This document shows positions 17,104-26,169 of a stretch of 41,825 nucleotides of DNA, in pieces. Every line of letters starts with the position of its first letter. Position 1 is the stretch's first letter. The DNA is from Candidatus Goldiibacteriota bacterium. Its GTDB lineage: Bacteria > Oederibacteriota > PGYV01. The position numbers were made by a program, and so were the translations under genes. The notes beneath the pieces are model-generated. The model searched no databases. It worked only from the letters and a program-made list of their open reading frames with translations, and was not told the DNA's origin. The stretch is taken from NCBI GenBank assembly GCA_016937715.1, contig JAFGWA010000026.1:1-41825 (forward strand), in the 5' to 3' direction.

Positions 17104-19425
17104 ATGCTTTTTAGTAATAAGGTGATTTCAGAAGAGAAGTTCACATTTCCGGCTAAAGCGCCGGCAGTTGCCGACATAAAGCTGAAGCTTGGAGCTATAT
17201 TTAAACAACATAACTTTTCCTACAAGGACATGAACAATATGATGGTTGTCCTTGATGAAGCGTGTTCCAATATAATCAAACATGCCTATAAAGGCGCGGA
17301 AGGCGTAATTGATTTTGAAGTTCAGATAAAAGAAAAAGGGATTTATATAACCATAATTGACCACGGGCAGAGTTTCAACTGGAAATCTTTCCGCACGCCC
17401 AACCTTAACCACTACGTGGACATAGGCAAGAAGGGCGGCCTAGGCGTGTGGATTATCAGAAAACTTACGGATAAAAGCGATTATAACATAACTCCGCGCG
17501 GCAACGAACTTACGCTTGTTAAATACCATTCCAAACCCTCTATTCTTAACAGGTTTCTTGCAATTTTCTCCACGGGCCGAGGGATAAAGGAAAAATTCGC
17601 GCTTGCAACCACCATGTTTATAATAATTCTAATGGGCGGAATTTACTGGTATTTTCTTCAGCACGAAAGGCAGGTGCTTAAAGAAAAGTACATACTGAAT
17701 TCAGCGGAAACGGTAAGAAGCGTGGGGCAGTATGCTAAAGACAGGATGATAAAAGGCAACGCCCTTCCTATAATAAAACTTGTACAGCAGATAAAGAAAA
17801 ACACTGAAAATGTCAGGGAAGTAATGGTAATAGATAATACCGGAAAAATAATTGCCCACAGCGACGTGCAGAAATTGTACACAAAGTTTGAAATGAAGGA
17901 CACGGTAACGGGTTCCCGCGCGGTTTCGGATGTGCAGCTTGTCACTTTTAAGGATGTGCGCGGCGAAGGTTACCGGCTTATAGAGCCTATTACCTATCAG
18001 AATATTGATATAGGCGAAGTGCATATTGTTATAGGCGCGGAAGACGCAAGGCGTGTAATGGAAGGCAAGAAAGCCAATATAATTTTTGTCACTCTTGTGG
18101 TATTTGCCTTGTCTGTGCTGGGTATTTATATGCTTCTGGGTGTTATTATGAAACCGTTAATGCAGTTAAAGGACGGTGTTATTGCAATAGGCGAAGGGCG
18201 GCTTGATCATAAGATAGAACTGGACGGCAAGGATGAATTTACGGATATTGCCAATGCCTTTAATGATATGGCCAAAAAGTTTAAGGGTGTTCAGGCCGAA
18301 CTTGTGGAACAGGAAAAGGTGCAAAAGGAAATACAGGTGGCAAAAGAGATACAGACCACCCTTCTTCCAAAAGACCTGCCCGAAACCGAAGGGTTTGATA
18401 TCGCCTCTTTTTACAGGGCGGCGCGTGATGTGGGCGGGGACTATTATGACGTGATGAAAGTGGGCCCCGGCCTTATAGGCGTAATTGTTGCGGACGTATC
18501 CGGAAAGGGTGTTCCGGGGTCGCTGGTTATGACCATTACAAGGACGGTAGTTAGGCTTGTGGCAAATCAGAACCGTTCCGCGAAAAACGTGCTTGTCAAA
18601 GTGAACAATTTTGTCAAAGAAGATATGAAAAAAGGGATGTTTGTGACCGCTTTTTACCTTGTGCTTGATTCGTTAAGCAGAAAAATCAATTTCGCATGCG
18701 CGGGGCATGACCCGCTTCTGATATACAGGGCAAAAGAAGATAAAGTGTACTGGGTAAAACCAAAAGGTTTCCCTCTTGGCATAAGCCTGCCGGATGACGA
18801 CCTTTTTCGCACGGTTATGGCGGAAGAAACCATAAAACTGCAGAAAGATGATTTACTGCTGATTTATACCGACGGGGTCACGGAAGCCATGAACGGAAAA
18901 AGGGAGCAGTTTGGCGAACAGCGTTTTGTTGAGGCGGTAAAAAAGTACGGCAAACTGACTTCCAAGGAATTCATAGCCAATCTTGAAGAAGAACTGAAAA
19001 ATTTCACTCAGGGTTACCCGCAGAATGACGACATAACTCTTGTGGCTGTAAAAGAAAAAAAGAGCGAGAGTATGGTATTAAATAAGGCCGGAAAAGATAT
19101 AGAAAGGTTAAAGAAGAAAGGTATGACAGGCAAAGAAATAGAAAAGAAACTTGGCATAAACATTCAGGCTTTTGATAAACTTAATAAAAAACGGAAAGAA
19201 AAGGGCAGGGAAAAAGAGGGTATTAAATTCTTAACCTTTGAGCAGAAAAAAGACCTTATGAAATATATACTGGAGAAGCCGGAAGAGGGCGTCAGGTACT
19301 ATACAGAACAGCTAAGTGAAAAGTATAAAACTGCCATAGATTCAAAACTTATAAAGAATGAACTTAAAAGGACATATCTGGCAACTGTGGAGGCCAGAAA
19401 GGTATATTCACAGGACAGGAAATAA
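17104..19425 (+). CDS. RsbW-type anti-sigma kinase domain fused to HAMP and SpoIIE/RsbU PP2C phosphatase
   Basis: A 773-aa protein. Residues about 1-142 are a HATPase_c/RsbW-like domain: DEACSNIIKHAYKG (51-64, N box), IDHGQSF and GGLGVWII (111-118, G box). A transmembrane segment (about 166-184) leads to an extracytoplasmic sensor (about 190-320, with VREVMVIDNTGKIIAHS), then a second transmembrane segment (325-348) and HAMP (about 350-395). The SpoIIE/PP2C domain (about 410-650) keeps DVGGDYYDV, VADVSGKGVPGSL, ACAGHDPLLI, YTDGVTEAMNG and NDDITLVAV. The C-terminal 110 residues are basic and helical, with a helix-turn-helix-like MTGKEIEKKLGINIQAFDKL. It probably controls a partner-switching (anti-anti-sigma) pathway. 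The partners are not in this window. Confidence 0.92.
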   Translation: MLFSNKVISEEKFTFPAKAPAVADIKLKLGAIFKQHNFSYKDMNNMMVVLDEACSNIIKHAYKGAEGVIDFEVQIKEKGIYITIIDHGQSFNWKSFRTPNLNHYVDIGKKGGLGVWIIRKLTDKSDYNITPRGNELTLVKYHSKPSILNRFLAIFSTGRGIKEKFALATTMFIIILMGGIYWYFLQHERQVLKEKYILNSAETVRSVGQYAKDRMIKGNALPIIKLVQQIKKNTENVREVMVIDNTGKIIAHSDVQKLYTKFEMKDTVTGSRAVSDVQLVTFKDVRGEGYRLIEPITYQNIDIGEVHIVIGAEDARRVMEGKKANIIFVTLVVFALSVLGIYMLLGVIMKPLMQLKDGVIAIGEGRLDHKIELDGKDEFTDIANAFNDMAKKFKGVQAELVEQEKVQKEIQVAKEIQTTLLPKDLPETEGFDIASFYRAARDVGGDYYDVMKVGPGLIGVIVADVSGKGVPGSLVMTITRTVVRLVANQNRSAKNVLVKVNNFVKEDMKKGMFVTAFYLVLDSLSRKINFACAGHDPLLIYRAKEDKVYWVKPKGFPLGISLPDDDLFRTVMAEETIKLQKDDLLLIYTDGVTEAMNGKREQFGEQRFVEAVKKYGKLTSKEFIANLEEELKNFTQGYPQNDDITLVAVKEKKSESMVLNKAGKDIERLKKKGMTGKEIEKKLGINIQAFDKLNKKRKEKGREKEGIKFLTFEQKKDLMKYILEKPEEGVRYYTEQLSEKYKTAIDSKLIKNELKRTYLATVEARKVYSQDRK

Positions 19426-19455
19426 TAAAACTTCCGGAAATTACAGGAGAGAATA

Positions 19456-20709
19456 ATGATAAAGCGTTTTGCCTATACAAAAAACAATGATGCTGAAATA
19501 AAAGAGTATCTTAAAAAAATTGACGCGTTTTCTTCAAAAGTGCCGGATTCGGTCCTTGAAATTATTGATGATGTCAGAAAAAACGGCGACGCGGCGCTTT
19601 TAAATTATGCGGCAAAGTTTGACAAAGCAAAAATTAAGTCTCTTAAAGTCACGGATGCGGATATTAAAAAAGCGTATTCCCTTATAGACAAAAGCCTTAT
19701 AAAAGCCATAAAAGCGGCGGCAAAAAACATATCTGATTTTCACGGACTGCAGAAAGATAATATTAAAGGATATACATATAAAAATGAAGGTTATACTATT
19801 GAGCAAAAGTATCTGCCTTTGGATTCCGCGGGAATATATATCCCGGGAGGCCAGGCTCCGCTGTTTTCAACGGTTTTGATGGCGGGAATACCGGCAATTA
19901 CAGCGGGGGTTAAAAGAATATGTATTGTATCACCGCCGCGTTATAATTCTGAAGTAAACCCTTACGTGCTTGTCGCGGCAGACATTATAGGAATAAAAGA
20001 AATATACCGCGCCGGCGGCGCGCAGGCGGTTGCAGCGCTTGCTTATGGTACAAAAAGCATTCCAAGAGTTAATAAAGTGGTTGGGCCGGGTAATATTTAT
20101 TCCACCGGCGCGAAAAAAGAGCTTTTTGGCACTATTGGCATAGATTCCATTAACGGGCCGTCAGAAGTTACCGTAATTGCGGATGAAACAGCAGACCCGC
20201 AATTCATATTATTTGACCTTTTAGCGCAGGCAGAACACGTAAACGGGCATTCAGTCTTAATTACAACTTCCAGAAAACTGGCAGACTTTATTGAAGCCGG
20301 GCTGAAAAAGGAAAGCAAACTGAATATTACCGCGGTTATAATCACCGTGAAATCGCTGGAGCAAGCGGCGGGAATTGCGAATGAAAAAGGGCCCGAGCAC
20401 CTGACGGTAATTACAAAAAAAGATAATGCCGTAATTGACGGAATTACAAATGCTCCGGCAATATTTGCCGGCAATTATTCGCCTGTGGCTTTTGGCGACT
20501 ATATGGCAGGCGCTAATCATATACTTCCCACCAACGGCACCTCCAAATTCTTTTCCGGACTGTCAGTGCTGGATTTTATGAAACACACGCATATTGTAAG
20601 GTGTACTAAAAAAGCAATTGAAAAATTCGGGCCGCTGGCAGAGCAAATGGCGGAAACTGAAACCCTTTTAAACCACAAGAGAAGCATTGAAATAAGGCGA
20701 AAAAAATAA
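19456..20709 (+). CDS. hisD: Histidinol dehydrogenase
   Basis: A 417-aa protein that oxidises L-histidinol to histidine in two NAD-dependent steps. It carries IYIPGGQAPLFSTVLM, RAGGAQAVAALAYGT, VGPGNIY, NGPSEV, AQAEHVNGHS with the Gln and His zinc ligands, and GDYMAGANHILPT with the Asp ligand; LNHKRS supplies the last His. AGGAGAG lies ahead of ATG 19456. It opens the six-gene his run, 30 bases after the phosphatase gene, with no leader peptide or attenuator visible in that gap. Confidence 0.97.
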   Translation: MIKRFAYTKNNDAEIKEYLKKIDAFSSKVPDSVLEIIDDVRKNGDAALLNYAAKFDKAKIKSLKVTDADIKKAYSLIDKSLIKAIKAAAKNISDFHGLQKDNIKGYTYKNEGYTIEQKYLPLDSAGIYIPGGQAPLFSTVLMAGIPAITAGVKRICIVSPPRYNSEVNPYVLVAADIIGIKEIYRAGGAQAVAALAYGTKSIPRVNKVVGPGNIYSTGAKKELFGTIGIDSINGPSEVTVIADETADPQFILFDLLAQAEHVNGHSVLITTSRKLADFIEAGLKKESKLNITAVIITVKSLEQAAGIANEKGPEHLTVITKKDNAVIDGITNAPAIFAGNYSPVAFGDYMAGANHILPTNGTSKFFSGLSVLDFMKHTHIVRCTKKAIEKFGPLAEQMAETETLLNHKRSIEIRRKK

Positions 20710-20718
20710 CAAGGAAGC

Positions 20719-21765
20719 ATGATGAAAATACCACCTAAAAGCAGTATCGCTGATTTAAAAGCTTATGATCCGTGCCTTTTTAAAGGCAGGTATAAACTTG
20801 ATGCCAATGAGAATCCTTATGGAATTCCTGAGGTGCTGGCTAAAAAGATTCTTGCCAAAGCGGCGTCGCTTGATCTAAACAGATATCCGCAGCCGGGAGC
20901 CCCGTCTTTAAGAAAAGTTCTGGGTAAGAAACTGAAAGTACATCCGGATAACATAGTTGTGGGCAACGGTTCTGACGAGCTGCTGCTTTATCTTATGATG
21001 GCGTATCTGGAGCGTGGCGATGGTGTAATTGCCCCGGTGCCGTCTTTTGAAATGTACGGGCTGATAGGAAAAGCGTTAGGCGGAAAGTTTATACCCGTAC
21101 CGCTGGATAAGGATTTTGACCTTGATGACGCAAATATAATTAAATTAAGCCGTAAGAACAAAACCAAATTTATATTTATCACTTATCCTAACAATCCCAC
21201 AGGGAACTGTTTTTCACGTGAACGGATAATAAATATCCTTGATAACACTTCGGCGCTGACAGTTATTGATGAAGCTTATTTTGAATTTTCAGGAAAGACC
21301 TTTCTGCCGCTGTTAAAAAAATACCCCAATCTTATAATAACCAGGACATTTTCAAAAGCGTTTTCAATGGCAGGATTAAGGCTTGGCTACATGGCGGCAT
21401 CCAAAGAAATATGCAATAATGTCAACAAAGTGAGGCTTCCTTATAACATTAATTCACTTTCCCTGTTTATTGCAATGGAAGCAATGAAGAATGACAGGCA
21501 GATGAAGAACACGCTTGATATAATAAAGAAAGAACGTGAAAGGATGTTTAAGGTGATTGAATCAAAATATACAGCCGTTAAAAGCGACGCGAATTTTATA
21601 TTTCTTAAATTAAATAATGCTAAAAAAGCGAAATTTGCCTTTGAAAAAAGCGGTATTTCTATTAGAATGTTCAGCAAAGGATCTGCTGCCGGCTGGGCAA
21701 GAATAACAGTCGGAAAACCCGCTGAAAATACGGCGGTTCTTAAAATTCTTAAAAGAGGTGTTTAA
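20719..21765 (+). CDS. hisC: Histidinol-phosphate aminotransferase
   Basis: A 348-aa PLP enzyme of aminotransferase class I/II. It has LDANENPYG near the N-terminus, YPNNPTG, DEAYFEF and TFSKAFSMAGLRLGY with the PLP lysine at residue 213. It converts imidazole acetol phosphate to histidinol phosphate. The second ATG at 20722 is better spaced from AAGGA (20711-20715) than the first at 20719, so the true start may be one codon later. Its stop overlaps hisB (TAATG). Confidence 0.96.
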   Translation: MMKIPPKSSIADLKAYDPCLFKGRYKLDANENPYGIPEVLAKKILAKAASLDLNRYPQPGAPSLRKVLGKKLKVHPDNIVVGNGSDELLLYLMMAYLERGDGVIAPVPSFEMYGLIGKALGGKFIPVPLDKDFDLDDANIIKLSRKNKTKFIFITYPNNPTGNCFSRERIINILDNTSALTVIDEAYFEFSGKTFLPLLKKYPNLIITRTFSKAFSMAGLRLGYMAASKEICNNVNKVRLPYNINSLSLFIAMEAMKNDRQMKNTLDIIKKERERMFKVIESKYTAVKSDANFIFLKLNNAKKAKFAFEKSGISIRMFSKGSAAGWARITVGKPAENTAVLKILKRGV

Positions 21766-22346
21766 TGGCAAAAAAAGCGGCCATAAAAAGAAAGACAAAA
21801 GAGACGGATATAGACCTTTTGCTTGGTGTCAATAAAAGCGGGGCGTATAAGATAGACACGCAGGTGCCTTTTTTAACGCATATGATAGAACAGTTATCAA
21901 GGCACAGCAATGTGGACATTGTCCTTAAGGTAAAAGGCGATATTCAGATAGACGCGCACCATATTACTGAAGACACGGGCATTGTAATAGGCAAAGCGCT
22001 TGCAAAAGCGCTGGGCGATAAAAAAGGCATTGCCAGATTCGGTTCGGCATGCGGCGTCCTGGATGAAGCGCTTGTAAGGGTGGTTTTAGACCTGTCAGGA
22101 AGGACGTATTGCGAGGTTAACCTTGACCTTAAAGAAAAGAAAACAGGAAATTTTGATACGGAATTAATTGAAGAATTTTTTCACGGGTTCGCGCGCGGAG
22201 CAAATCTTACCCTGCATGTTGACCAGATAAAAGGAAAGAACACGCATCATATCGCGGAGGCGGCATTTAAAGGGCTGGCGCTTGCGTTAAAAGATGCTTT
22301 AAAAGTTGACGGAAAAACCGTAAAAAGCACAAAAGGAAGTTTATAA
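21765..22346 (+). CDS. hisB: Imidazoleglycerol-phosphate dehydratase
   Basis: A 193-aa monofunctional dehydratase without the phosphatase domain found in enterobacteria. The two manganese-binding motifs are DAHHITED (63-70) and THHIAEAAFK (160-169). LDEALVRVVLDLSGR is also typical. It converts imidazole glycerol phosphate to imidazole acetol phosphate. The start codon shares a base with the hisC stop. With no phosphatase domain, histidinol-phosphatase must be encoded elsewhere. Confidence 0.97.
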   Translation: MAKKAAIKRKTKETDIDLLLGVNKSGAYKIDTQVPFLTHMIEQLSRHSNVDIVLKVKGDIQIDAHHITEDTGIVIGKALAKALGDKKGIARFGSACGVLDEALVRVVLDLSGRTYCEVNLDLKEKKTGNFDTELIEEFFHGFARGANLTLHVDQIKGKNTHHIAEAAFKGLALALKDALKVDGKTVKSTKGSL

Positions 22347-22352
22347 AATAAA

Positions 22353-22982
22353 ATGGGCAGAATCGTAATAGTTGATTATGGAATGGGAAATCTTCACAGT
22401 GTAAGCAAGGCTTTTGCGCACATTAAAGCGTCCGTAAAAGTATCTGATAAACCTGAAGATATTAAAAAAGCGTCAGGTTTGGTCTTGCCCGGGGTGGGTG
22501 CTTTTGGCGATGCCATAAAACAGCTTAAAGCAAGAAAACTTTATATGCCGGTTAAAGAAGCGGGCAAAGCGGGCAAACCCATACTTGGGATATGCCTTGG
22601 TATGCAGCTTTTAATGGCTCACAGCGAAGAATTTGGCAGCCATAAAGGTTTTGGTTTTATAAAAGGCAAAGTGGTAAGGTTTGCCGGTAAAATGAAAATA
22701 CCGCATATGGGCTGGAACAATATAATGATTCAGGATAAAAGTAATCCGGTGATTAAAGGCATTAATGATAATGCGGAAGTATATTTTGTACACTCTTACT
22801 ATACGCTGCCGGAAGATAAAAAAGATACCCTTTGCGTGACGGATTACGCGGGCGTTAAATTTGCCTCGGCGGTTAGCCGCGGAAATATTTTCGGGTTTCA
22901 GTTTCATCCGGAAAAAAGCGGCGAAAAAATGCTTAAAATCTATAAGAATTTCAATAAATTTGTTGAAAATCGGGAAAGGTGA
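22353..22982 (+). CDS. hisH: Imidazole glycerol phosphate synthase, glutaminase subunit
   Basis: A 209-aa class I glutamine amidotransferase. The catalytic triad is visible: Cys81 in GICLGMQLL, and His185 and Glu187 in FQFHPEKSG. The N-terminus VDYGMGNLHSVSKAF and LPGVGAFGDA are typical of HisH. It supplies ammonia to HisF, encoded two genes downstream. The ribosome site is weak, so it may depend on translation of hisB seven bases upstream. Confidence 0.97.
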   Translation: MGRIVIVDYGMGNLHSVSKAFAHIKASVKVSDKPEDIKKASGLVLPGVGAFGDAIKQLKARKLYMPVKEAGKAGKPILGICLGMQLLMAHSEEFGSHKGFGFIKGKVVRFAGKMKIPHMGWNNIMIQDKSNPVIKGINDNAEVYFVHSYYTLPEDKKDTLCVTDYAGVKFASAVSRGNIFGFQFHPEKSGEKMLKIYKNFNKFVENRER

Positions 22983-22986
22983 ATTC

Positions 22987-23718
22987 ATGCAGATTATACC
23001 GGCAATTGATTTAAGGAAAGGCAAATGCGTAAGGTTAATAATGGGGGATGTAAGGGACGAAACCGTATACAGCAAAGAGCCCGTGGCTATGGCCAAACTT
23101 TGGCAGGTTAAAGGCGCGCGCATGATACACGTGGTTGACCTTGACGGCGCATTTTCCGGAAGGCCCAAGAATATGGAGCTTATCATTAAAATGATAAAAG
23201 CTTTAAGGGCAAAGGTGGAAGTGGGCGGCGGAATCAGGACGGAAAAAACCATAAAAAAGTATATAAGGGCGGGAGCCAGAAGGGTGATTCTTTCCACGTC
23301 CGTAATAGGCAGCGACAAATTTCTTAAAAAAATGGTGGAAAAATACGGCGATAAGATAGTAATAGGCGTTGACGCGAAAGACGGAAAAGTGGCGGCAAAA
23401 GGTTGGAAAGACATCACCAAAATAGACGCGATTGATTTCATAAAACAGCTGGAAGCAGCCGGCGCCAAGATGATTGTTTACACCGACATAAACCGCGACG
23501 GAGTTTTAAAAGGCCCTAATTTTAAGGGTGTGGTAAATGTCCTTAAAAATACAAAGATGAAAGTGATAATATCCGGCGGTATTACAAGAATGAAAAATAT
23601 TGCCCGCTGTATTGAACTTTCAAAGAAGTATGACAATGTGGAAGGCGTTATAATAGGAAAGGCGCTTTACACCGGCAACATTGACCTTAAAGAAGCGGTA
23701 AAGCTGGTAAAGGATTAA
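22987..23718 (+). CDS. hisA: ProFAR isomerase HisA
   Basis: A 243-aa (beta-alpha)8 barrel. ATG 22987 is chosen because it has AAAGGTGA upstream and begins [12 protein letters not shown] at the family's usual point; the in-frame extension back to 22861 lies inside hisH and is rejected. Asp8 and Asp167 (YTDINRDG) are the catalytic pair, and VGGGIRT is a phosphate-binding loop. It isomerises ProFAR to PRFAR. Confidence 0.97.
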   Translation: MQIIPAIDLRKGKCVRLIMGDVRDETVYSKEPVAMAKLWQVKGARMIHVVDLDGAFSGRPKNMELIIKMIKALRAKVEVGGGIRTEKTIKKYIRAGARRVILSTSVIGSDKFLKKMVEKYGDKIVIGVDAKDGKVAAKGWKDITKIDAIDFIKQLEAAGAKMIVYTDINRDGVLKGPNFKGVVNVLKNTKMKVIISGGITRMKNIARCIELSKKYDNVEGVIIGKALYTGNIDLKEAVKLVKD

Positions 23719-23721
23719 CCG

Positions 23722-24480
23722 ATGCTGACAAAAAGAATAATACCATGCCTGGATGTCAACAAAGGCAGGGTGGTAAAAGGCGTAAAGTTTTTAAACTTAA
23801 AAGACGCGGGCGACCCTGTGGAAGCAGCGGTCAGGTACAATAAAGCGGGGGCGGACGAACTGGTATTTCTTGATATCACAGCGTCTCACGAAGTAAGAAA
23901 GACAATAATAGATGTTGTAAGAAAGACCGCGGAAAAAATCTATATTCCTTTTACCGTGGGCGGCGGAATAAGGGAAGTTTCAGATATGGAACTTATCTTA
24001 AAAAACGGCGCGGATAAAGTCTCTGTTAACACCGCTGCTGTCATAAATCCGGCTCTTATAGAAAAAGGCGCAAGAAAGTTTGGAAGGCAGTGTATTGTGC
24101 TTGCTGTGGATGCCAAAAGAAAATCCAAAGGAAAGTGGGAAGTATATACGCACGGCGGAAGGACCGCCACGGGTATTGACGCGTTAAAGTGGATAAAGCA
24201 GGCGGTAAAGCTTGGCGCGGGCGAGATATTGTTAACCAGTATGGATGCCGACGGCACAAAAGCGGGCTATGATATTCCGCTTAACCTTGCCGTGTCAGAA
24301 GCGGTTGAAGTTCCTGTAATAGCCTCAGGCGGCGCGGGCGGACCCGAACATATGCTTGAAGTGTTAAAAAAAGGAAAAGCAGACGCGGTGCTTGCAGCTT
24401 CTATTTTTCACTATAAAGAATATACGGTAAAGTCGGTAAAACAGTATTTAAGGGCTAACGGAATAGCGGTAAGGTTGTAA
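23722..24480 (+). CDS. hisF: Imidazole glycerol phosphate synthase, cyclase subunit
   Basis: A 252-aa (beta-alpha)8 barrel partner of HisH. Asp11 ([13 protein letters not shown]) and Asp175 ([13 protein letters not shown]) are the catalytic aspartates, and VGGGIR and [10 protein letters not shown] are phosphate-binding loops. It makes imidazole glycerol phosphate and AICAR from PRFAR. It is the last gene of the his run; the AICAR product links to the purine genes in the same window. A heptanucleotide repeat starts six bases after the stop. Confidence 0.98.
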   Translation: MLTKRIIPCLDVNKGRVVKGVKFLNLKDAGDPVEAAVRYNKAGADELVFLDITASHEVRKTIIDVVRKTAEKIYIPFTVGGGIREVSDMELILKNGADKVSVNTAAVINPALIEKGARKFGRQCIVLAVDAKRKSKGKWEVYTHGGRTATGIDALKWIKQAVKLGAGEILLTSMDADGTKAGYDIPLNLAVSEAVEVPVIASGGAGGPEHMLEVLKKGKADAVLAASIFHYKEYTVKSVKQYLRANGIAVRL

Positions 24481-24485
24481 AACAG

Positions 24486-24611
24486 GTAACAGGTTGCAAG
24501 TAACAAGTAACAAGTAACAAGTAACAAGTAACAAGTAACAGGTAACAAGTAACAAGTAACAAGTAACAGGTAACAGGTAACAAGTAACAAGTTGTAGGTT
24601 AAAAGTTACAG
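24486..24611. repeat. Heptanucleotide tandem repeat GTAACAA/G, 18 units
   Basis: Eighteen consecutive 7-bp units are in perfect phase: mostly GTAACAA, several GTAACAG, with degenerate edge units GTTGCAA, GTTGTAG, GTTAAAA and GTTACAG. The array lies wholly between hisF and the GH5 gene. Because 7 is not a multiple of 3 it is not a coding repeat. It resembles the short tandemly repeated sequences of seven bases described in cyanobacteria. Confidence 0.97.
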
Positions 24612-24664
24612 CGCAAACAGAATAAATCTAAAATAAAATGAACAGTATAACCGGGGAGAAGTTT

Positions 24665-25633
24665 ATGAAAAAAACAATCATTTTAATATTTGCAATGTTA
24701 TTTGCATGTATTGCCTGCGCGGATGAGAAAGAAGCTGCGGGAATATATGTAAAAGGAAATAAAATATTCGCGCCGGACGGGGAAGAAATAATATTGCGCG
24801 GCGTGAATAAGATGTTTGTCTGGACGGACAAGCAGGGAAATTCAATTCCTGAAATAGCCAAAACGGGCGCCAATTGCGTGCGGATTGTCTGGACTATGAA
24901 AGACGGAAATTATAAAGAATTGGACGAGCTTATAGAGAAATGCGCCGCGAATAAAATGATACCCATAGTGGAACTGCATGATGCCACCTGCAAATGGGAT
25001 GAAAGTTTATTTAAACAGCTTACCGCGTGGTGGACAGTCCCTGAAATGATTGCAATTGCAAAAAAGCATCAGAAATACCTTGTGATAAACTATGGCAATG
25101 AAATAGGCGACTGGAAAGTCACCGTGGCGGATTATAACAAACAATATATTTTGGCCGTAAAGTCCATGCGAAAAGCGGGAATTCACGGTCCTATAGTTAT
25201 TGACGCGGGCAAATGCGGGCAGGACATGAATAATTATTATGCCGGCGCGGAAGAAATACTGAATGCTGACCCGGATAAGAATATAATTTTTTCCATCCAT
25301 ATGTGGTGGACGGATAATGATGAAAACCGTGTTAAAGACGCGCTGGAATCGGTATCATATACAAATGCGCCCTTAATAGTGGGGGAGTTTGCTGCTTATG
25401 GGATAGGGTGCGTTAAGACTATTGCCTATAAAGCCATAATGGAGCACTGCGCTAAAAATAATATCGGCTGGCTTGCATGGTCGTGGGGGCCGGGAAACAG
25501 CGATTGCGCCGAAATGGATATGACCAAGGACGGTAAGTTTACGGGGTTATATGGATGGGGAAAAGAAGCTGCTATGGACGGCGAATACAGCATTAAAAAG
25601 ACCTCTAAAATACCGAAATTTATGGCAGAATAA
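24665..25633 (+). CDS. Secreted GH5 endo-beta-mannanase/cellulase-like glycoside hydrolase
   Basis: A 322-aa protein starting at ATG 24665, which has GGGGAG just upstream. Residues 1-19 are a signal peptide; the stretch FACIAC gives a possible lipoprotein cysteine. The mature enzyme matches the GH5 subfamily 8 style: LRGVNKMFVW, IAKTGANCVRIVW, VELHDATCKWD, the acid/base N145-E146 (INYGNEIGDW), FSIHMWW, the nucleophile E241 (LIVGEFAAYG) and WLAWSWGPGN. Endo-1,4-beta-mannanase is the most likely activity; cellulase is possible. There is no carbohydrate-binding module. It stands alone between hisF and hisI. Confidence 0.9.
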   Translation: MKKTIILIFAMLFACIACADEKEAAGIYVKGNKIFAPDGEEIILRGVNKMFVWTDKQGNSIPEIAKTGANCVRIVWTMKDGNYKELDELIEKCAANKMIPIVELHDATCKWDESLFKQLTAWWTVPEMIAIAKKHQKYLVINYGNEIGDWKVTVADYNKQYILAVKSMRKAGIHGPIVIDAGKCGQDMNNYYAGAEEILNADPDKNIIFSIHMWWTDNDENRVKDALESVSYTNAPLIVGEFAAYGIGCVKTIAYKAIMEHCAKNNIGWLAWSWGPGNSDCAEMDMTKDGKFTGLYGWGKEAAMDGEYSIKKTSKIPKFMAE

Positions 25634-25691
25634 ACCGTAACGCATAACCGGCAAAAAACAGGGTATAATTTGGGGAATCTTTTATTTCTCT

Positions 25692-25722
25692 TTGACTTTT
25701 GGTATTTTTCGTTTATTATACT
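25692..25722 (+). promoter_or_regulatory. Possible promoter of hisI-trpE-trpG
   Basis: TTGACT (25692-25697) and TATACT (25717-25722) are separated by 19 bases, slightly long. It lies about 45 bases ahead of hisI. A second -10-like TATAAT occurs at 25664-25669 but has no convincing -35. Confidence 0.45.
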
Positions 25723-25767
25723 AAAAAGCGGGATTACACCCGTTCTTTAAATTAATGGAGGTTTTAT

Positions 25768-26166
25768 ATGGAAAAATTTGAGATTGGTAAAGTGAAATTT
25801 GACGAAAAAGGGCTGTGCGCGGCAATTGCACAGGACTATAAAACAGGTCATATCCTGATGATAGCCTGGATGAATAAAGAGGCGCTTGAATTAACCCTTG
25901 CCACCCGCAAGGTGCATTATTGGTCACGCTCGCGGAACAAACTGTGGTTTAAAGGTGAAGAGTCGGGAAACGTTCAGGAAGTTAAGAATATATACATAGA
26001 CTGCGACATGGACGCGGTTCTAATTAAAGTAAACCAGATAGGCGGGGCAGCCTGCCATGTCGGATATGAATCATGTTTTTTCAGGGAAATTAAAGAAAAC
26101 AACGACATGGAAATACAGGGCGAAAAAGTTTTTGACCCGGAAACGGTTTACAAAAAAAAGGGATAA
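25768..26166 (+). CDS. hisI: Phosphoribosyl-AMP cyclohydrolase
   Basis: A 132-aa monofunctional HisI with no fused HisE pyrophosphohydrolase domain. [40 protein letters not shown] and [13 protein letters not shown] contain the metal-binding Asp/Cys set of the family. GGAG lies upstream of ATG 25768. It is separated from the main his run by the repeat array and the GH5 gene, and is instead coupled to trpE three bases downstream. Confidence 0.96.
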   Translation: MEKFEIGKVKFDEKGLCAAIAQDYKTGHILMIAWMNKEALELTLATRKVHYWSRSRNKLWFKGEESGNVQEVKNIYIDCDMDAVLIKVNQIGGAACHVGYESCFFREIKENNDMEIQGEKVFDPETVYKKKG

Positions 26167-26169
26167 AAA

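Noticed and set aside
19426-19455. Histidine leader peptide or attenuator before hisD
   Set aside because: The gap is 30 bases with no His-codon run and no hairpin.
22611-23468. Minus-strand open frame of 285 aa opposite hisH and hisA
   Set aside because: Both sense genes have complete catalytic motifs; the antisense frame has no recognisable domain.
24486-24611. CRISPR-like repetition
   Set aside because: Units are 7 bp with no spacers, so it is a simple tandem repeat; no cas genes are in the window.
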